The translations under genes were made by a program, and so were the position numbers. DNA of 64,000 nt from Deltaproteobacteria bacterium (GTDB taxonomy: Bacteria; Desulfobacterota; Syntrophobacteria; Syntrophobacterales; Syntrophobacteraceae). This document shows, one piece after another, positions 34,452-42,967 of the stretch (positions are counted from its first letter, which is position 1; each line of letters opens with the position of its first letter). Location of the stretch: positions 186,001 through 250,000 of the forward strand of contig JAAYVE010000059.1 of NCBI GenBank assembly GCA_012517315.1. Direction: 5' to 3'. The notes under the pieces were generated by a model. It was not told the DNA's origin. It did not search any database and worked only from the letters and a program-made list of their open reading frames with translations.

Positions 34452-35636
34452 TCACGACGGGGACGGTTCGTCAGGCCGATATTCCTGCAGGGAGGCGACA
34501 AGATCCGCCGCATGTTGTCCCATGCGGTGCCGGGCGAAAGGGGTTTCCTTGCCCTCCACGAGAAAATCCTGAAGGGAGACTTCCGCGAAGGCAAGCCATT
34601 CCTCCCGGCTCATGCCACGGAATAGGTGGAGCAGGCGCTCCGGGGGAGGCAGAAGGGGGTTTCCGCGGGACTTTTCGTCCCATGCGGTGAAAAAGCCTTT
34701 GATAACGCCGGATAGAGACTGGTAGGGCGCCCAGGCAAGGGGGCCGGTGCCGTCGAGGCGATCGAGTCGCATGCGGATGGTGAGACCATAAAAGAAATGC
34801 AAGGCTCCCAGCCATGGATTCGGCCCCCCTTCACCCCATGAGGCGAGTGTTCGGTAATCCCGCGCCGTGATCAGCTTCACGTCCGGTTCCTCGGGGGAAA
34901 GGCGGACGACGAAGTCACCGGCTCCATGGTGCCATGGGAAAATTTGCGCAAACGAATCCGCGTCCAAGTAGGAGGTGAGGATATGGGAAGCTCGCTGGTA
35001 AACAGACTGGCTTTCTGCCCGGCTGAGGTAAGCCCCCCGTTGATCGGTCTCCCAGAGGCGCAAGGCGGGGCGGCCGCTGCGATTCTCCCTCGAGAGGTGG
35101 AATTCAAGGTACCCCTCGAACCATTCCAAAACTGCAAGCTTCAGCCTCGTCTCGAGAAGGGTGCCGGGGGAATGATCTGACAAGGGTATTTCACCTAAGT
35201 AATAGGCGTGCGGTAGATGATGGTGGGGAAATCGGTTCCCAAGTTTCAGAAGGGTCTGGAATTCCCTCTCCAGGGCGGCATGCTGTGGTTCAGTCACGGC
35301 CACGTTGATGCACAAGTGACAGACCGTCTCCAAAAGAGTCACGCAAACCCGTGCGACATGGTAGTATGCACCGTGCTTTTCGCTGATGATCTCCAAAGAT
35401 CGGACCTCGTGGGGGCCGACAGATCTGCCGAGATGAGAGGACAGGGAAGTGCACAGGGCCTCGTGATGGCTGCTGGTTAGGAAGTGCTCCAGAGACCGGA
35501 GGTATGGTCCGTAGTGAAGCACGATCCCCGAAGGGGAAAGTCCCCGGGGGACGGGAATCCTTTCGATTCGGCGGTCGAGGGGAACCAGCCCCTGTTCAGT
35601 GCTGATGAGCAGCGACACCGGAAAAGAAGCGTTCAT
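34452..35636 (-). CDS. Unrecognised protein (394 aa)
   Basis: 394 residues, soluble, rich in His, Trp and aromatic residues, no signal peptide. Striking blocks: GPYLRSLEHFLTSSHHEAL, HHHLPHAYYLGEIP, LAVLEWFEGYLEFHLSREN, FAQIFPWHHGAGDFVVRL, KLITARDYRTLAS. The combination WHHGAGDF ... DVKLITARDY is reminiscent of kinase-like (APH) folds where an HxD-type loop precedes a metal-binding D, but I cannot confirm it. ATG at 35636 follows GGAG by six or seven bases, and in-frame upstream sequence looks non-coding. Divergent from the acyl-CoA synthetase gene. Confidence 0.6.
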   Translation of the reverse strand: MNASFPVSLLISTEQGLVPLDRRIERIPVPRGLSPSGIVLHYGPYLRSLEHFLTSSHHEALCTSLSSHLGRSVGPHEVRSLEIISEKHGAYYHVARVCVTLLETVCHLCINVAVTEPQHAALEREFQTLLKLGNRFPHHHLPHAYYLGEIPLSDHSPGTLLETRLKLAVLEWFEGYLEFHLSRENRSGRPALRLWETDQRGAYLSRAESQSVYQRASHILTSYLDADSFAQIFPWHHGAGDFVVRLSPEEPDVKLITARDYRTLASWGEGGPNPWLGALHFFYGLTIRMRLDRLDGTGPLAWAPYQSLSGVIKGFFTAWDEKSRGNPLLPPPERLLHLFRGMSREEWLAFAEVSLQDFLVEGKETPFARHRMGQHAADLVASLQEYRPDEPSPS

Positions 35637-35710
35637 GGAGACTCCATCGTGAGAAGAGGGCACTGATTCACTTGACGAAGATCTTGTATGCCCACCGACA
35701 AGTGCTGTCA

Positions 35711-35739
35711 ATGACCGGCTGGGGAAGGCCGGCTATAGT
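35711..35739 (+). promoter_or_regulatory. Probable promoter of the acyl-CoA synthetase gene
   Basis: ATGACC (35711-35716), 17-base spacer, TATAGT (35734-35739). Start near 35746, giving a leader of about 90 bases. The -35 box is weak, the -10 good. Confidence 0.45.
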
Positions 35740-35745
35740 TATGGG

Positions 35746-35835
35746 CCCCGCGCAACTCCCAGCACCCGGAAGGCTGCAAAACTGGGAAAAACTGCCACCG
35801 GTCGCAAGACCGTCAGAGACCAAGGATGAGACTGC
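35746..35835 (+). promoter_or_regulatory. Structured 5' leader RNA
   Basis: The leader can fold as CCCAG (35758-35762) with CTGGG (35782-35786), then CGGTC-GCAA-GACCG (35799-35812), a perfect stem with a GNRA tetraloop. CCGG in the loop of the first hairpin could also pair with CCGG of the second, giving two exclusive states. No known riboswitch consensus matches. The GGATGAG ribosome binding site lies after the second hairpin. Confidence 0.4.
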
Positions 35836-37887
35836 ATGAAGGAATTCTTTTCGGCGAGAAGTGTCGCAGTGATCGGTGTTTCCAATTCACCGATCAATCT
35901 CGGACGTGCCATCGCTTTCAACTTGTTGGAGTTTCAATATGAGGGCTGTTTTTATTTGGTAGGACCCAGGGGAGGTGCCTTTGTGGGGCACAAGATCTAT
36001 CCCACCGTCAACGACATTCCCGAACCCGTCGATTTGGCCGTGCTGCTGGTGCCCGCCGCTGCAGTCCCAGTAGTGCTGAGGCAGTGTGGAGAAAAGGGCA
36101 TCCGTCGCGTGGTGGTTGAATCGGCCGGTTTCAGAGAGTTGGGAAATGAGCGCCTCCAACTGGAAAACGAGGTGAAAGGGATTCTTTCTGACTACCAGAT
36201 GCGCATGATTGGTCCCAACTGCATCGGCATCATCAATCGAAGGACCGGCCTCGCTGTACCTTTCATGCCCATTCGCGGAGGGGAAATCCAGCGGGGTAAG
36301 GTGTCCGTCATTTCCCAAAGCGGAGGAGTGGGGGCGATGATGCTCAACGCCCTGGCATCCGAGAATCTGGGTGTGAGCCAGTTTGCGAGCATCGGCAACA
36401 AGCTTGACGTGGATGAAACGGAGTTGCTCCAGTATTACCTGGAGGAGGAGGAGACGGAAATCGTCTACTGTTACCTGGAGGGGATTGCGAGAGGACGGTC
36501 CTTGATGGAACTGGCCTTCAAGTCAGAGAAACCCATCATTGTCCACAAGTCCAACAGTGGGAAGACCGGTGCCCGGATCGCCCAATCCCATTCCGCCTCC
36601 CTTTCCACCGATGACCAGGTGGTGGACGCCGCTTTCCGCCAGTGCGGCATCGTGAGGACCAGGGAACAGCACGAGGCCATGGGAGCCATCAAGGCTTTTT
36701 CCCTGCCGCCGGTTCTGGGTTCCCGCCTCGCCATCATCTCCCGTTCCGGGGGGCACGCCGTCATGGCTGCGGACGCCGCTGACGAATTTGGATTTGACCT
36801 CCCGCCCCTCCCCGATGAGATGCTTAACGAAGTGCGGGAGCATTCCCGGGCGAAAGTCATTCGAATCCAAAATCCCATGGACTTGGGAGACCTTTTCGAC
36901 CTCAACCTCTACCGGTCTCTTGCCCGTAAAGCCCTGGCAAGGGAGGATGTGGACGGCTTGGTGTTCATTCACAACTATCAGGGGATTTTCGACGGGGACG
37001 AGTCCAGGGAACTCGTAAAGAGCCTTGGAGATGTCATGGCTGAGTCGGGAAAAGGCATGGCCGTATGCGTTTTTACGACGTCTCAAGAGCTGGACTGGTA
37101 TCGGGGAAAGGTGGCCTTTCCCATTTTCACCGATCCCCGTGACGCCGTAAGGGCCCTCGCTAGAAACAGGGATCGATTCCGTTTCAGCCCCCTGCCTTTC
37201 TCCACAGAGCGCCCCGTCGGGATCGATGCATCCCTGGCGAGATCGTTGCTCAGGGAGACTCCCGGAGGACCCATGGCACCCCATTGCCTCGGGGAGGTTC
37301 TGGCCTGCTATGGAATTCCCCTGGTGGAATGGGGAAGGGCCGAAACCGCGACTGCCGCAGTGGACTTGGCCTGTAAGTTGGGATTCCCGGTGGCCCTGAA
37401 AACGGGCAATCCGGGGGTGGTGCATAAAACGGATGTGGGAGGAGTCCGGCTGCATCTCACGAACGGAAAAGAGGTTCTGCAGGCCTATGAAGACATGCTC
37501 GCCCTCGGTGATGAGGTTGTCGTTCAAAAGATGGCCCCGGGAGGACTCGAATGGCTGGTGGGGGGACGCCAGGACCAGGACTTCGGCGGTGTCCTGGTTG
37601 CTGGTCTTGGCGGCATCCACGTGGAGGTCTTCAAGGAGACATCCATCAGGGTTGTTCCCATTGTCCGTGAAGAAGCGGAAAGGCTGATCGAACAATGTCG
37701 GGGCGCACGCCTTCTCGTGGGAGTGCGCGGTGAAAGGCCGTATGATCGCAGTTCCTTGGCAGATCTGCTCGTGCGTGTCTCCTGGTTGCTTCACGACTTG
37801 CCCGAAATACGGGAACTGGACCTCAATCCCGTCGCCGTGTTCGAAAGAGGATGCCTGGCCCTCGACTGGCGCGCCACGCTGGGCTGA
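35836..37887 (+). CDS. ADP-forming acetate/acyl-CoA synthetase family protein (fused alpha-beta)
   Basis: 683 residues. N-terminal CoA-binding domain (SVAVIGVSNSPINLGRAIAFNL), succinyl-CoA-ligase-like domain with the phospho-histidine region QSHSASLSTDDQVVDAAFRQ, and a C-terminal ATP-grasp domain (GFPVALKTGNPGVVHKTDVGGV, GGLGGIHVEVFKE, ELDLNPVAVFE). Such proteins convert acyl-CoA, ADP and phosphate to the acid plus ATP, or act as acyl-CoA ligases. Catalytic GHAGA-like site reads QSHSA. Start ATG 35836 follows GGATGAG. It could complete oxidation of the acyl-CoA from the ior-paaK cluster, though it is far from it. Confidence 0.88.
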   Translation: MKEFFSARSVAVIGVSNSPINLGRAIAFNLLEFQYEGCFYLVGPRGGAFVGHKIYPTVNDIPEPVDLAVLLVPAAAVPVVLRQCGEKGIRRVVVESAGFRELGNERLQLENEVKGILSDYQMRMIGPNCIGIINRRTGLAVPFMPIRGGEIQRGKVSVISQSGGVGAMMLNALASENLGVSQFASIGNKLDVDETELLQYYLEEEETEIVYCYLEGIARGRSLMELAFKSEKPIIVHKSNSGKTGARIAQSHSASLSTDDQVVDAAFRQCGIVRTREQHEAMGAIKAFSLPPVLGSRLAIISRSGGHAVMAADAADEFGFDLPPLPDEMLNEVREHSRAKVIRIQNPMDLGDLFDLNLYRSLARKALAREDVDGLVFIHNYQGIFDGDESRELVKSLGDVMAESGKGMAVCVFTTSQELDWYRGKVAFPIFTDPRDAVRALARNRDRFRFSPLPFSTERPVGIDASLARSLLRETPGGPMAPHCLGEVLACYGIPLVEWGRAETATAAVDLACKLGFPVALKTGNPGVVHKTDVGGVRLHLTNGKEVLQAYEDMLALGDEVVVQKMAPGGLEWLVGGRQDQDFGGVLVAGLGGIHVEVFKETSIRVVPIVREEAERLIEQCRGARLLVGVRGERPYDRSSLADLLVRVSWLLHDLPEIRELDLNPVAVFERGCLALDWRATLG

Positions 37888-37996
37888 CCTCGCTTTACTC
37901 CAATCGTGGGCAGATGGCGCAGGATGAGGGCAAAATCCCTTGCACTTTGCACAACGATTCTGGTATCAACTGACTCCGTTCCGGGGGTTATCCCGG

Positions 37997-38040
37997 CCCG
38001 CCCGTCCCAATATGCAATCGGCATTCGGATGTCGGGCGGG
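37997..38040 (+). repeat. Inverted repeat in the leader of the small secreted protein
   Basis: CCCGCCCG (37997-38004) pairs with CGGGCGGG (38033-38040), enclosing a smaller ATGC/GCAT hairpin. Another short stem, CCGGG/CCCGG, lies just before (37981-37996). They lie between the synthetase stop and the next gene, so they may end the first transcript or protect the second. No T run follows. Confidence 0.4.
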
Positions 38041-38082
38041 GGCAAGTGTTGCTTTTGCGAAATGGAGGAGGAGTCGAGTCGT

Positions 38083-38385
38083 ATGAATCATCGCACAGTA
38101 GCCGTCGTCTTCGTGCCCCTCGTTTGCCTTTTTTGCCTGGTTTCCCTCGTCTCGCTCGTTTTGCCGATCGGAGCGAAGGCGGCGGGCAAAGAGGAGACCA
38201 TCGCCGGATTTGTGGTGAAGACGGAAAAAGGCTATGTCATCGAGGCGGATGACGGAAACTATCTGGTCAAGGGAAAGGATGTCTCCAAAATGGTTGGAAA
38301 AATGGTGGAGGCAACCGGCATCATTAGGGAGAATCCGAGCGGCGACACCATCGAAGTGAAGTCATTGGAGGAAATACAGGAATAG
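38083..38385 (+). CDS. Small exported OB-fold-like protein
   Basis: 100 residues. A signal peptide with a long hydrophobic core (VFVPLVCLFCLVSLVSLVLP) is followed by a short domain with KEETIAGFVVKTEKGYVIEADDGNYLVKGKDVS and MVGKMVEATGIIRENPSGDTIEVKSLEEI, the alternating beta pattern of OB-fold periplasmic proteins (BOF family-like). The ATG at 38083 follows GGAGGAG by about 10 bases. Periplasmic; function unknown. Could share a transcript with the synthetase 195 bp upstream. Confidence 0.7.
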   Translation: MNHRTVAVVFVPLVCLFCLVSLVSLVLPIGAKAAGKEETIAGFVVKTEKGYVIEADDGNYLVKGKDVSKMVGKMVEATGIIRENPSGDTIEVKSLEEIQE

Positions 38386-38930
38386 ACTGCAGGGGGACGT
38401 CTGCGCCGTGGGGCGAGGGAAAACCCCCATAAGTGCCGTCTCCCAATTCGTGACGGTCCCAATCCCTTCTTGAGACTCGCTTTTCTTCTCCTAGTGGATG
38501 TCCCCCCCCTCGGAACGGTCGGGAGACTGTATCCCACAAGGTCGCCATCTTCAGGGCGGCCTTGGCGGAAGAGGTGAAGGTTTTGAACGCAGGCGTTTTC
38601 TCACGGTGGCATGAGTTGCGTCTGTATGGGTCTCCAAAGAAGGGGAACGGAAATGCATCCGGCGAGTGCTACTTTTTCCGCGTTTTTTTGGCGATTCTAG
38701 AATTCCCTACTTCACCGGTGTTTTCGCTCAGCCGCTCCACTGGAAATTCCCCCTGAACTGATAGATTCAGAGTCATCCCCATCATGGTACACTCAGAAAG
38801 TCTCTCAAATGGACGGACGGACGAATGCCCCGCTTTCAGCGCAGACTGCCCGAGGGTGATGGGGAAGGCCTGTCAGACCGCCGCCTGGAATGGCTGCGGG
38901 CACAAAGTAACAAGGATCCGGAGGTAAGGC
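38386..38930. other. Intergenic region upstream of hsp20
   Basis: 545 bases. Frames lack ribosome binding sites and family-like sequence. A CCCCATCAT string at 38777-38785 resembles the -10 of heat-shock promoters, but the matching -35 (CCTGAA) is spaced too far away. A T-rich run (TTTTTTT) near 38685 has no hairpin. The promoter of hsp20 should be here but cannot be fixed by eye. Confidence 0.35.
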
Positions 38931-39371
38931 ATGTCTCCTCAAGACTGGAACAGAGAGATCGCCGAAATACACCGCCGCATGAACAAATGGCTCGAACACC
39001 TCTCACCCCGAAGGGTATCGTCGTGTTTTTCCGGGGAACGATGTTGGACGCCCGCAGCGGACATTCACGAAACGAAGCAGGCCTACCACGTGGTGGTGGA
39101 TCTCGCCGGGGTGGATCCTTCCTCCATTGAGGTGATCGTTGATGGGTCGGTTTTGCGCTTGCAGGGATCCAGGGAGCGACCGCAGATCGACTCCTGTACA
39201 GGGATCCATCAGTTGGAGATTGATTACGGCAGATTCGGGAGAGTCTTCCATTTTCCGATGGAACTGGATGGCGACGGTGCCCGTTCGGAATACCGTTGCG
39301 GGTTTTTGAAGGTCATCTTGCCCAAGATCCAGAGACTCCAGAGGGTTCAGGTCAATCCCGGTGCCGATTAA
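38931..39371 (+). CDS. Hsp20/alpha-crystallin family small heat-shock protein
   Basis: 146 residues. N-terminal region MSPQDWNREIAEIHRRMNKW, then the alpha-crystallin domain: PAADIHETKQAYHVVVDLAGVDP, VLRLQGSRERPQ, HQLEIDYGRFGRVFHFP and the C-terminal GFLKVILPKI (IxV-like anchor). ATP-independent chaperone that holds unfolding proteins. GGAGGTAAGGC precedes the ATG. 98 bp upstream of lon; a chaperone-protease pair under heat-shock control is likely. Confidence 0.93.
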   Translation: MSPQDWNREIAEIHRRMNKWLEHLSPRRVSSCFSGERCWTPAADIHETKQAYHVVVDLAGVDPSSIEVIVDGSVLRLQGSRERPQIDSCTGIHQLEIDYGRFGRVFHFPMELDGDGARSEYRCGFLKVILPKIQRLQRVQVNPGAD

Positions 39372-39469
39372 GAGGTTTGTAGGCAGTTTGGGCCGAAGGG
39401 GAGACCTTCGCGCATGGGAGACTTGCGAAATCGGTTGCGGAAACCCGAAGGCGTTGAACGGAGATGAAA

Positions 39470-41821
39470 ATGTCAGAGGAAAAAGAAGGCCGAAATGCTG
39501 GTTTGGAAGGCGTTTCTGAGAAGCTGCCTGTGCTCCCCGTCGGGGACATGGTCCTTTTTCCTGATCTCGTTTTGCCCATCGACGTGAAGCGGCCCAGTTC
39601 GCAACGCCTTGTGGACGATGTCCTCCTGACGGACCAACCTCTGGTTGTGGTCGCTCAAAAGGAGAAGGACAAGGCGAAGCCCGGCCCTGCGGACATCTTC
39701 CACACAGGGACGACGGCCAGCATCATCAAGCTCATGAAGCAGACGGACGGAAGCTACCAGGTCATCCTCCGATCCATGGAACGGGTTCGCCTGCAGGATC
39801 TGGAAATGCGTAACGGCTACTGGGTCGCCCGTACGGAGAAAATTCTCGAAGACACAACGGTCGATCCGGAGATCGAAGCATTGGTGTTGAATCTGCGGAC
39901 GGAATTCGAGCGGTTTGTGACGCTGGCCAATCTGCCCTCCGAACTGGGGGTTGTGGCTCTGAACGTGGAACGCCCCATCCAATTGGTCTATATCGTCGCG
40001 TCCAATCTCAACCTTTCCGTTCTGGAACAACAGACGATTCTGGAACTCCCGGATCTGCGCACCGCCCTGGAAAGGACGACTTTTTACCTGTCCAGGCAAC
40101 TGGAAAAGCTGGAACTGGTGCAGCAGATAAGAGACAGGGTGAGAGCCGGGATGGACAAGCGCCAGCGGGAATACTTCCTGAGGGAGCAGTTGAGGACGAT
40201 CAAAGGGGAACTGGGGGAGACGGAAGATCAAAGTCCCGAAATCCGTGAACTTCTCGTGAAGCTCGACGACACGGACATGCCCCATGAAGCCCGGACCGCG
40301 GCGGAAAAGGAGATCGAGCGCCTGGCCCGCATGGCCCCCAATTCTTCCGAGTACACCGTTTCAAGGAATTATCTCGATTGGTTGCTGGAGATGCCATGGA
40401 AAGCATCCACTGCGGATACCATCGACGTCCGGCAGGCGGCGGAAATCCTGGACCAGGATCACTTCGACCTGGAAAAGGTGAAGAGAAGGATTTTGGAATA
40501 CCTGGCGGTGCTCCAACTGAAACAGGATATGAAAGGGCCCATCCTGTGCTTCGTCGGACCTCCCGGAGTGGGCAAAACGTCCCTTGGGCAGTCCATCGCC
40601 AGGAGCATGGGGCGCAAGTTTCTCCGTCTCTCCTTAGGGGGCCTGAGGGATGAGGCCGAAATCCGGGGACATCGCCGTACCTACGTGGGGGCTCTGCCCG
40701 GTCGCATTGTGCAGGGTCTCAAGAAGGTGGGGAGCAACAACCCCGTCTTCGTTCTTGATGAAATCGACAAGGTGGGTGCCGATTTCAGGGGTGATCCTTC
40801 TTCGGCGCTACTGGAGGTTCTGGACCCGGAGCAGAATTTCGCCTTCTCGGATCACTACCTGGGTGTCAGCTTCGACCTCTCCAGGGTCCTGTTCATCGCG
40901 ACCGCCAACATGATGGACACGGTCCCTTCGGCATTGAGGGACAGGATGGAGGTGATCGAAATCCCGGGGTACACGGAAGAGGAGAAGCTCGAGATCGCCA
41001 AGCGCTATCTCGTGTTGCGGCAGATGGAGGAACACGGCCTTGGAGATCGACAAGTCACCATAGCCGACGAAGCCATCCTGGAAACCATCCGTTCCTACAC
41101 CAGGGAAGCGGGAGTCCGCGGTCTCAACCGCAATATTGCCTCCATCAGCCGTTTTTTGGCCAGGCAAGTGGCTGAGGGGCGTGAAGGTCCCATATCGGTG
41201 ACAAAGGAGGATCTCGGGGAGATCCTGGGTCCGGTAAGGTTTGTCCCGGAGACGGCGACACGGTCCTGGGGGCCGGGGATCAGCACGGGGCTGGCGTGGA
41301 CTCCTGCCGGAGGGGATCTCATTTTCATTGAGGCCCTCAAGACGGGAGGCCACGGGAAGATGACCCTCACAGGGCAACTGGGCGATGTGATGAAGGAGTC
41401 GGCCGCGGCCGCCCTCACCTATATCAAAGCCCATGCCCCCGATCTGGGGATTCACGAGGACTCCTTCGAGCGGTCGGATGTCCATGTGCATGTGCCTGCA
41501 GGGGCTGTTCCCAAAGACGGGCCATCCGCCGGGGTCGCCTTGGTTGTCGCCCTGGCCTCCCTTTTCAGCGGCAGAGAGGTGAGAAGAGACGTGGCCATGA
41601 CTGGGGAGATCACCCTTCGGGGTGACGTGCTGCCCGTGGGCGGAATCAAGGAAAAAGTGCTTGCCGCCCGTCGTGCCGGAATCCAGGAAATCCTGATTCC
41701 ACACGCCAACGCGAAAGACTTGGCGGACATCCCTGCACATTTGCGCAAGGACATGAAATTCCATGAACTTCAGGTGATTTGGGACGCCCTGGGCATTGCC
41801 CTCTCTGGACCCCCTAAATGA
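39470..41821 (+). CDS. lon: Lon ATP-dependent protease
   Basis: 783 residues if translation starts at the ATG at 39470, six bases after GGAG; ATG 39464 is possible. N-terminal LonN domain (LPVLPVGDMVLFPDLVLPI), AAA+ domain with Walker A GPPGVGKTS and Walker B FVLDEIDKV, and the C-terminal peptidase with the Ser-Lys dyad in KDGPSAGVALVVAL and GGIKEKVLAARRAG. Cytoplasmic degradation of damaged and regulatory proteins. It ends three bases before the convergent TtuA-like gene. Confidence 0.97.
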   Translation: MSEEKEGRNAGLEGVSEKLPVLPVGDMVLFPDLVLPIDVKRPSSQRLVDDVLLTDQPLVVVAQKEKDKAKPGPADIFHTGTTASIIKLMKQTDGSYQVILRSMERVRLQDLEMRNGYWVARTEKILEDTTVDPEIEALVLNLRTEFERFVTLANLPSELGVVALNVERPIQLVYIVASNLNLSVLEQQTILELPDLRTALERTTFYLSRQLEKLELVQQIRDRVRAGMDKRQREYFLREQLRTIKGELGETEDQSPEIRELLVKLDDTDMPHEARTAAEKEIERLARMAPNSSEYTVSRNYLDWLLEMPWKASTADTIDVRQAAEILDQDHFDLEKVKRRILEYLAVLQLKQDMKGPILCFVGPPGVGKTSLGQSIARSMGRKFLRLSLGGLRDEAEIRGHRRTYVGALPGRIVQGLKKVGSNNPVFVLDEIDKVGADFRGDPSSALLEVLDPEQNFAFSDHYLGVSFDLSRVLFIATANMMDTVPSALRDRMEVIEIPGYTEEEKLEIAKRYLVLRQMEEHGLGDRQVTIADEAILETIRSYTREAGVRGLNRNIASISRFLARQVAEGREGPISVTKEDLGEILGPVRFVPETATRSWGPGISTGLAWTPAGGDLIFIEALKTGGHGKMTLTGQLGDVMKESAAAALTYIKAHAPDLGIHEDSFERSDVHVHVPAGAVPKDGPSAGVALVVALASLFSGREVRRDVAMTGEITLRGDVLPVGGIKEKVLAARRAGIQEILIPHANAKDLADIPAHLRKDMKFHELQVIWDALGIALSGPPK

Positions 41822-41824
41822 GGT

Positions 41825-42805
41825 TCAGGATTCCTGGGAGTTCTTTTTCGATTTCTCCAAACGCTCCAGCAGGCTGCACACGCTGCAGATGGTTTCATAG
41901 GCCGCTTCACCACAGCGCCTGCACGTGCCGAAATCCGGGTGAGCCGGAGGGGGGGGCCGCCTGTCGACATAAGAAAAGAGGAAGTCTCTCTTGGTGCCTG
42001 GCATCTTGGCTTCAAGGAAATCCAGGGCTTCCTTGAAAACGTGGCTGGTCGCGCCACCGGAGAGGGGGCATGGGTCTTCGCAGGGTTTGATGGAAGCCAG
42101 GCGGCAGAATGTCACGATTTCGTGAGCCTCCAGGCGGTAGAGAGGCTTGAGGCGGGTGGGGACCTTCTCGTGCCTGGAAGGAAGAAGCGGATATTGTTTG
42201 GCAAAATACTGAGTCCGGTGGCGCACGATGTTACCAAGCAGGCGTCCGGCTTCGTCGTCGAGATTGTGACCCAGGGCAAGATATCGAAAACCTTCCCGAA
42301 CGGTGAGTCGGTTCATGAACTGCCTTTTGAGGAAACCACACACACCGCATATTTTTCTCCGAGTACGCCCCTTGATTTCGGGTAGGGTATACCCGAAGGT
42401 TTCCTTGAGAGAGTGGATGGACAACGGCAGTTGTCTCTCCCGGGCGAAGGCCCGAACCGCTTCCTCCGATGAATGGGAAAACCCGTCGATTCCCAAATTC
42501 AGGTGCAGACCCCTCGTTTCGTATCCCAATTCGTTGAGGATCGCCCAAAGGGCAAGGGAGTCTTTCCCGCCGGAAACGGCGACCATGAGGGGTCCGGGTT
42601 CCTGAATGCCCAAGGTCTTCATGGCCCGTTGAACGGCCGTTTGAAAATATCGGAGGAAACAGGGGGGACAGAAGTTGGCATGATGACTGGGCATCCGGAT
42701 GGTCGCCGTCCCCTTGCAACGGGTGCACTTGGCCTCCAGGGGAAGTTCCCCGTATCGCATTTTTTTTCGACCGTCCGCGTGCGGTTCTCTGTCTTTCGGC
42801 TCCAT
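41825..42805 (-). CDS. TtuA/Ncs6-type tRNA 2-thiolation ATP-pyrophosphatase
   Basis: 326 residues. PP-loop SGGKDSLALW in the N-terminal half, CGVC in the middle as in the catalytic/iron-sulfur cysteines, and two flanking zinc ribbons: CTRCKGTATIRMPSHHANFCPPC at the N-terminus and CRRCGEAAYETICSVC at the C-terminus. This is the TtuA/Ncs6 layout (thiolation of tRNA uridine or related bases using an adenylated intermediate). GHNLDDEAGRLLGNIVR is also typical. ATG at 42805 follows GGAGGAG. Monocistronic, convergent with lon. Confidence 0.87.
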   Translation of the reverse strand: MEPKDREPHADGRKKMRYGELPLEAKCTRCKGTATIRMPSHHANFCPPCFLRYFQTAVQRAMKTLGIQEPGPLMVAVSGGKDSLALWAILNELGYETRGLHLNLGIDGFSHSSEEAVRAFARERQLPLSIHSLKETFGYTLPEIKGRTRRKICGVCGFLKRQFMNRLTVREGFRYLALGHNLDDEAGRLLGNIVRHRTQYFAKQYPLLPSRHEKVPTRLKPLYRLEAHEIVTFCRLASIKPCEDPCPLSGGATSHVFKEALDFLEAKMPGTKRDFLFSYVDRRPPPPAHPDFGTCRRCGEAAYETICSVCSLLERLEKSKKNSQES

Positions 42806-42967
42806 GCTGCCTATTCTCCTCCCGCCGGCACGAGGGATAAGACCCTATTCCGGTCTCCTGTCCAAGCCGGCCACTCTTAGCACATTGTTGCGGGAAAGAG
42901 GAAGAGCCGTGGTTTTCCCATCCCATCACCGGTTCGGCCGGTCCGAGAAGAGGAGTTTGTTTCAATC

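Noticed and set aside
34243-34455. 70-codon minus-strand frame overlapping the unknown gene's stop
   Set aside because: GTG start without a ribosome binding site and an unlikely Arg/Pro-rich composition.
38760-38800. Heat-shock (sigma-32) promoter before hsp20
   Set aside because: The CCCCATCAT -10 is present but the nearest CTTGAA-like box is about 19 bases away, outside the usual spacing.
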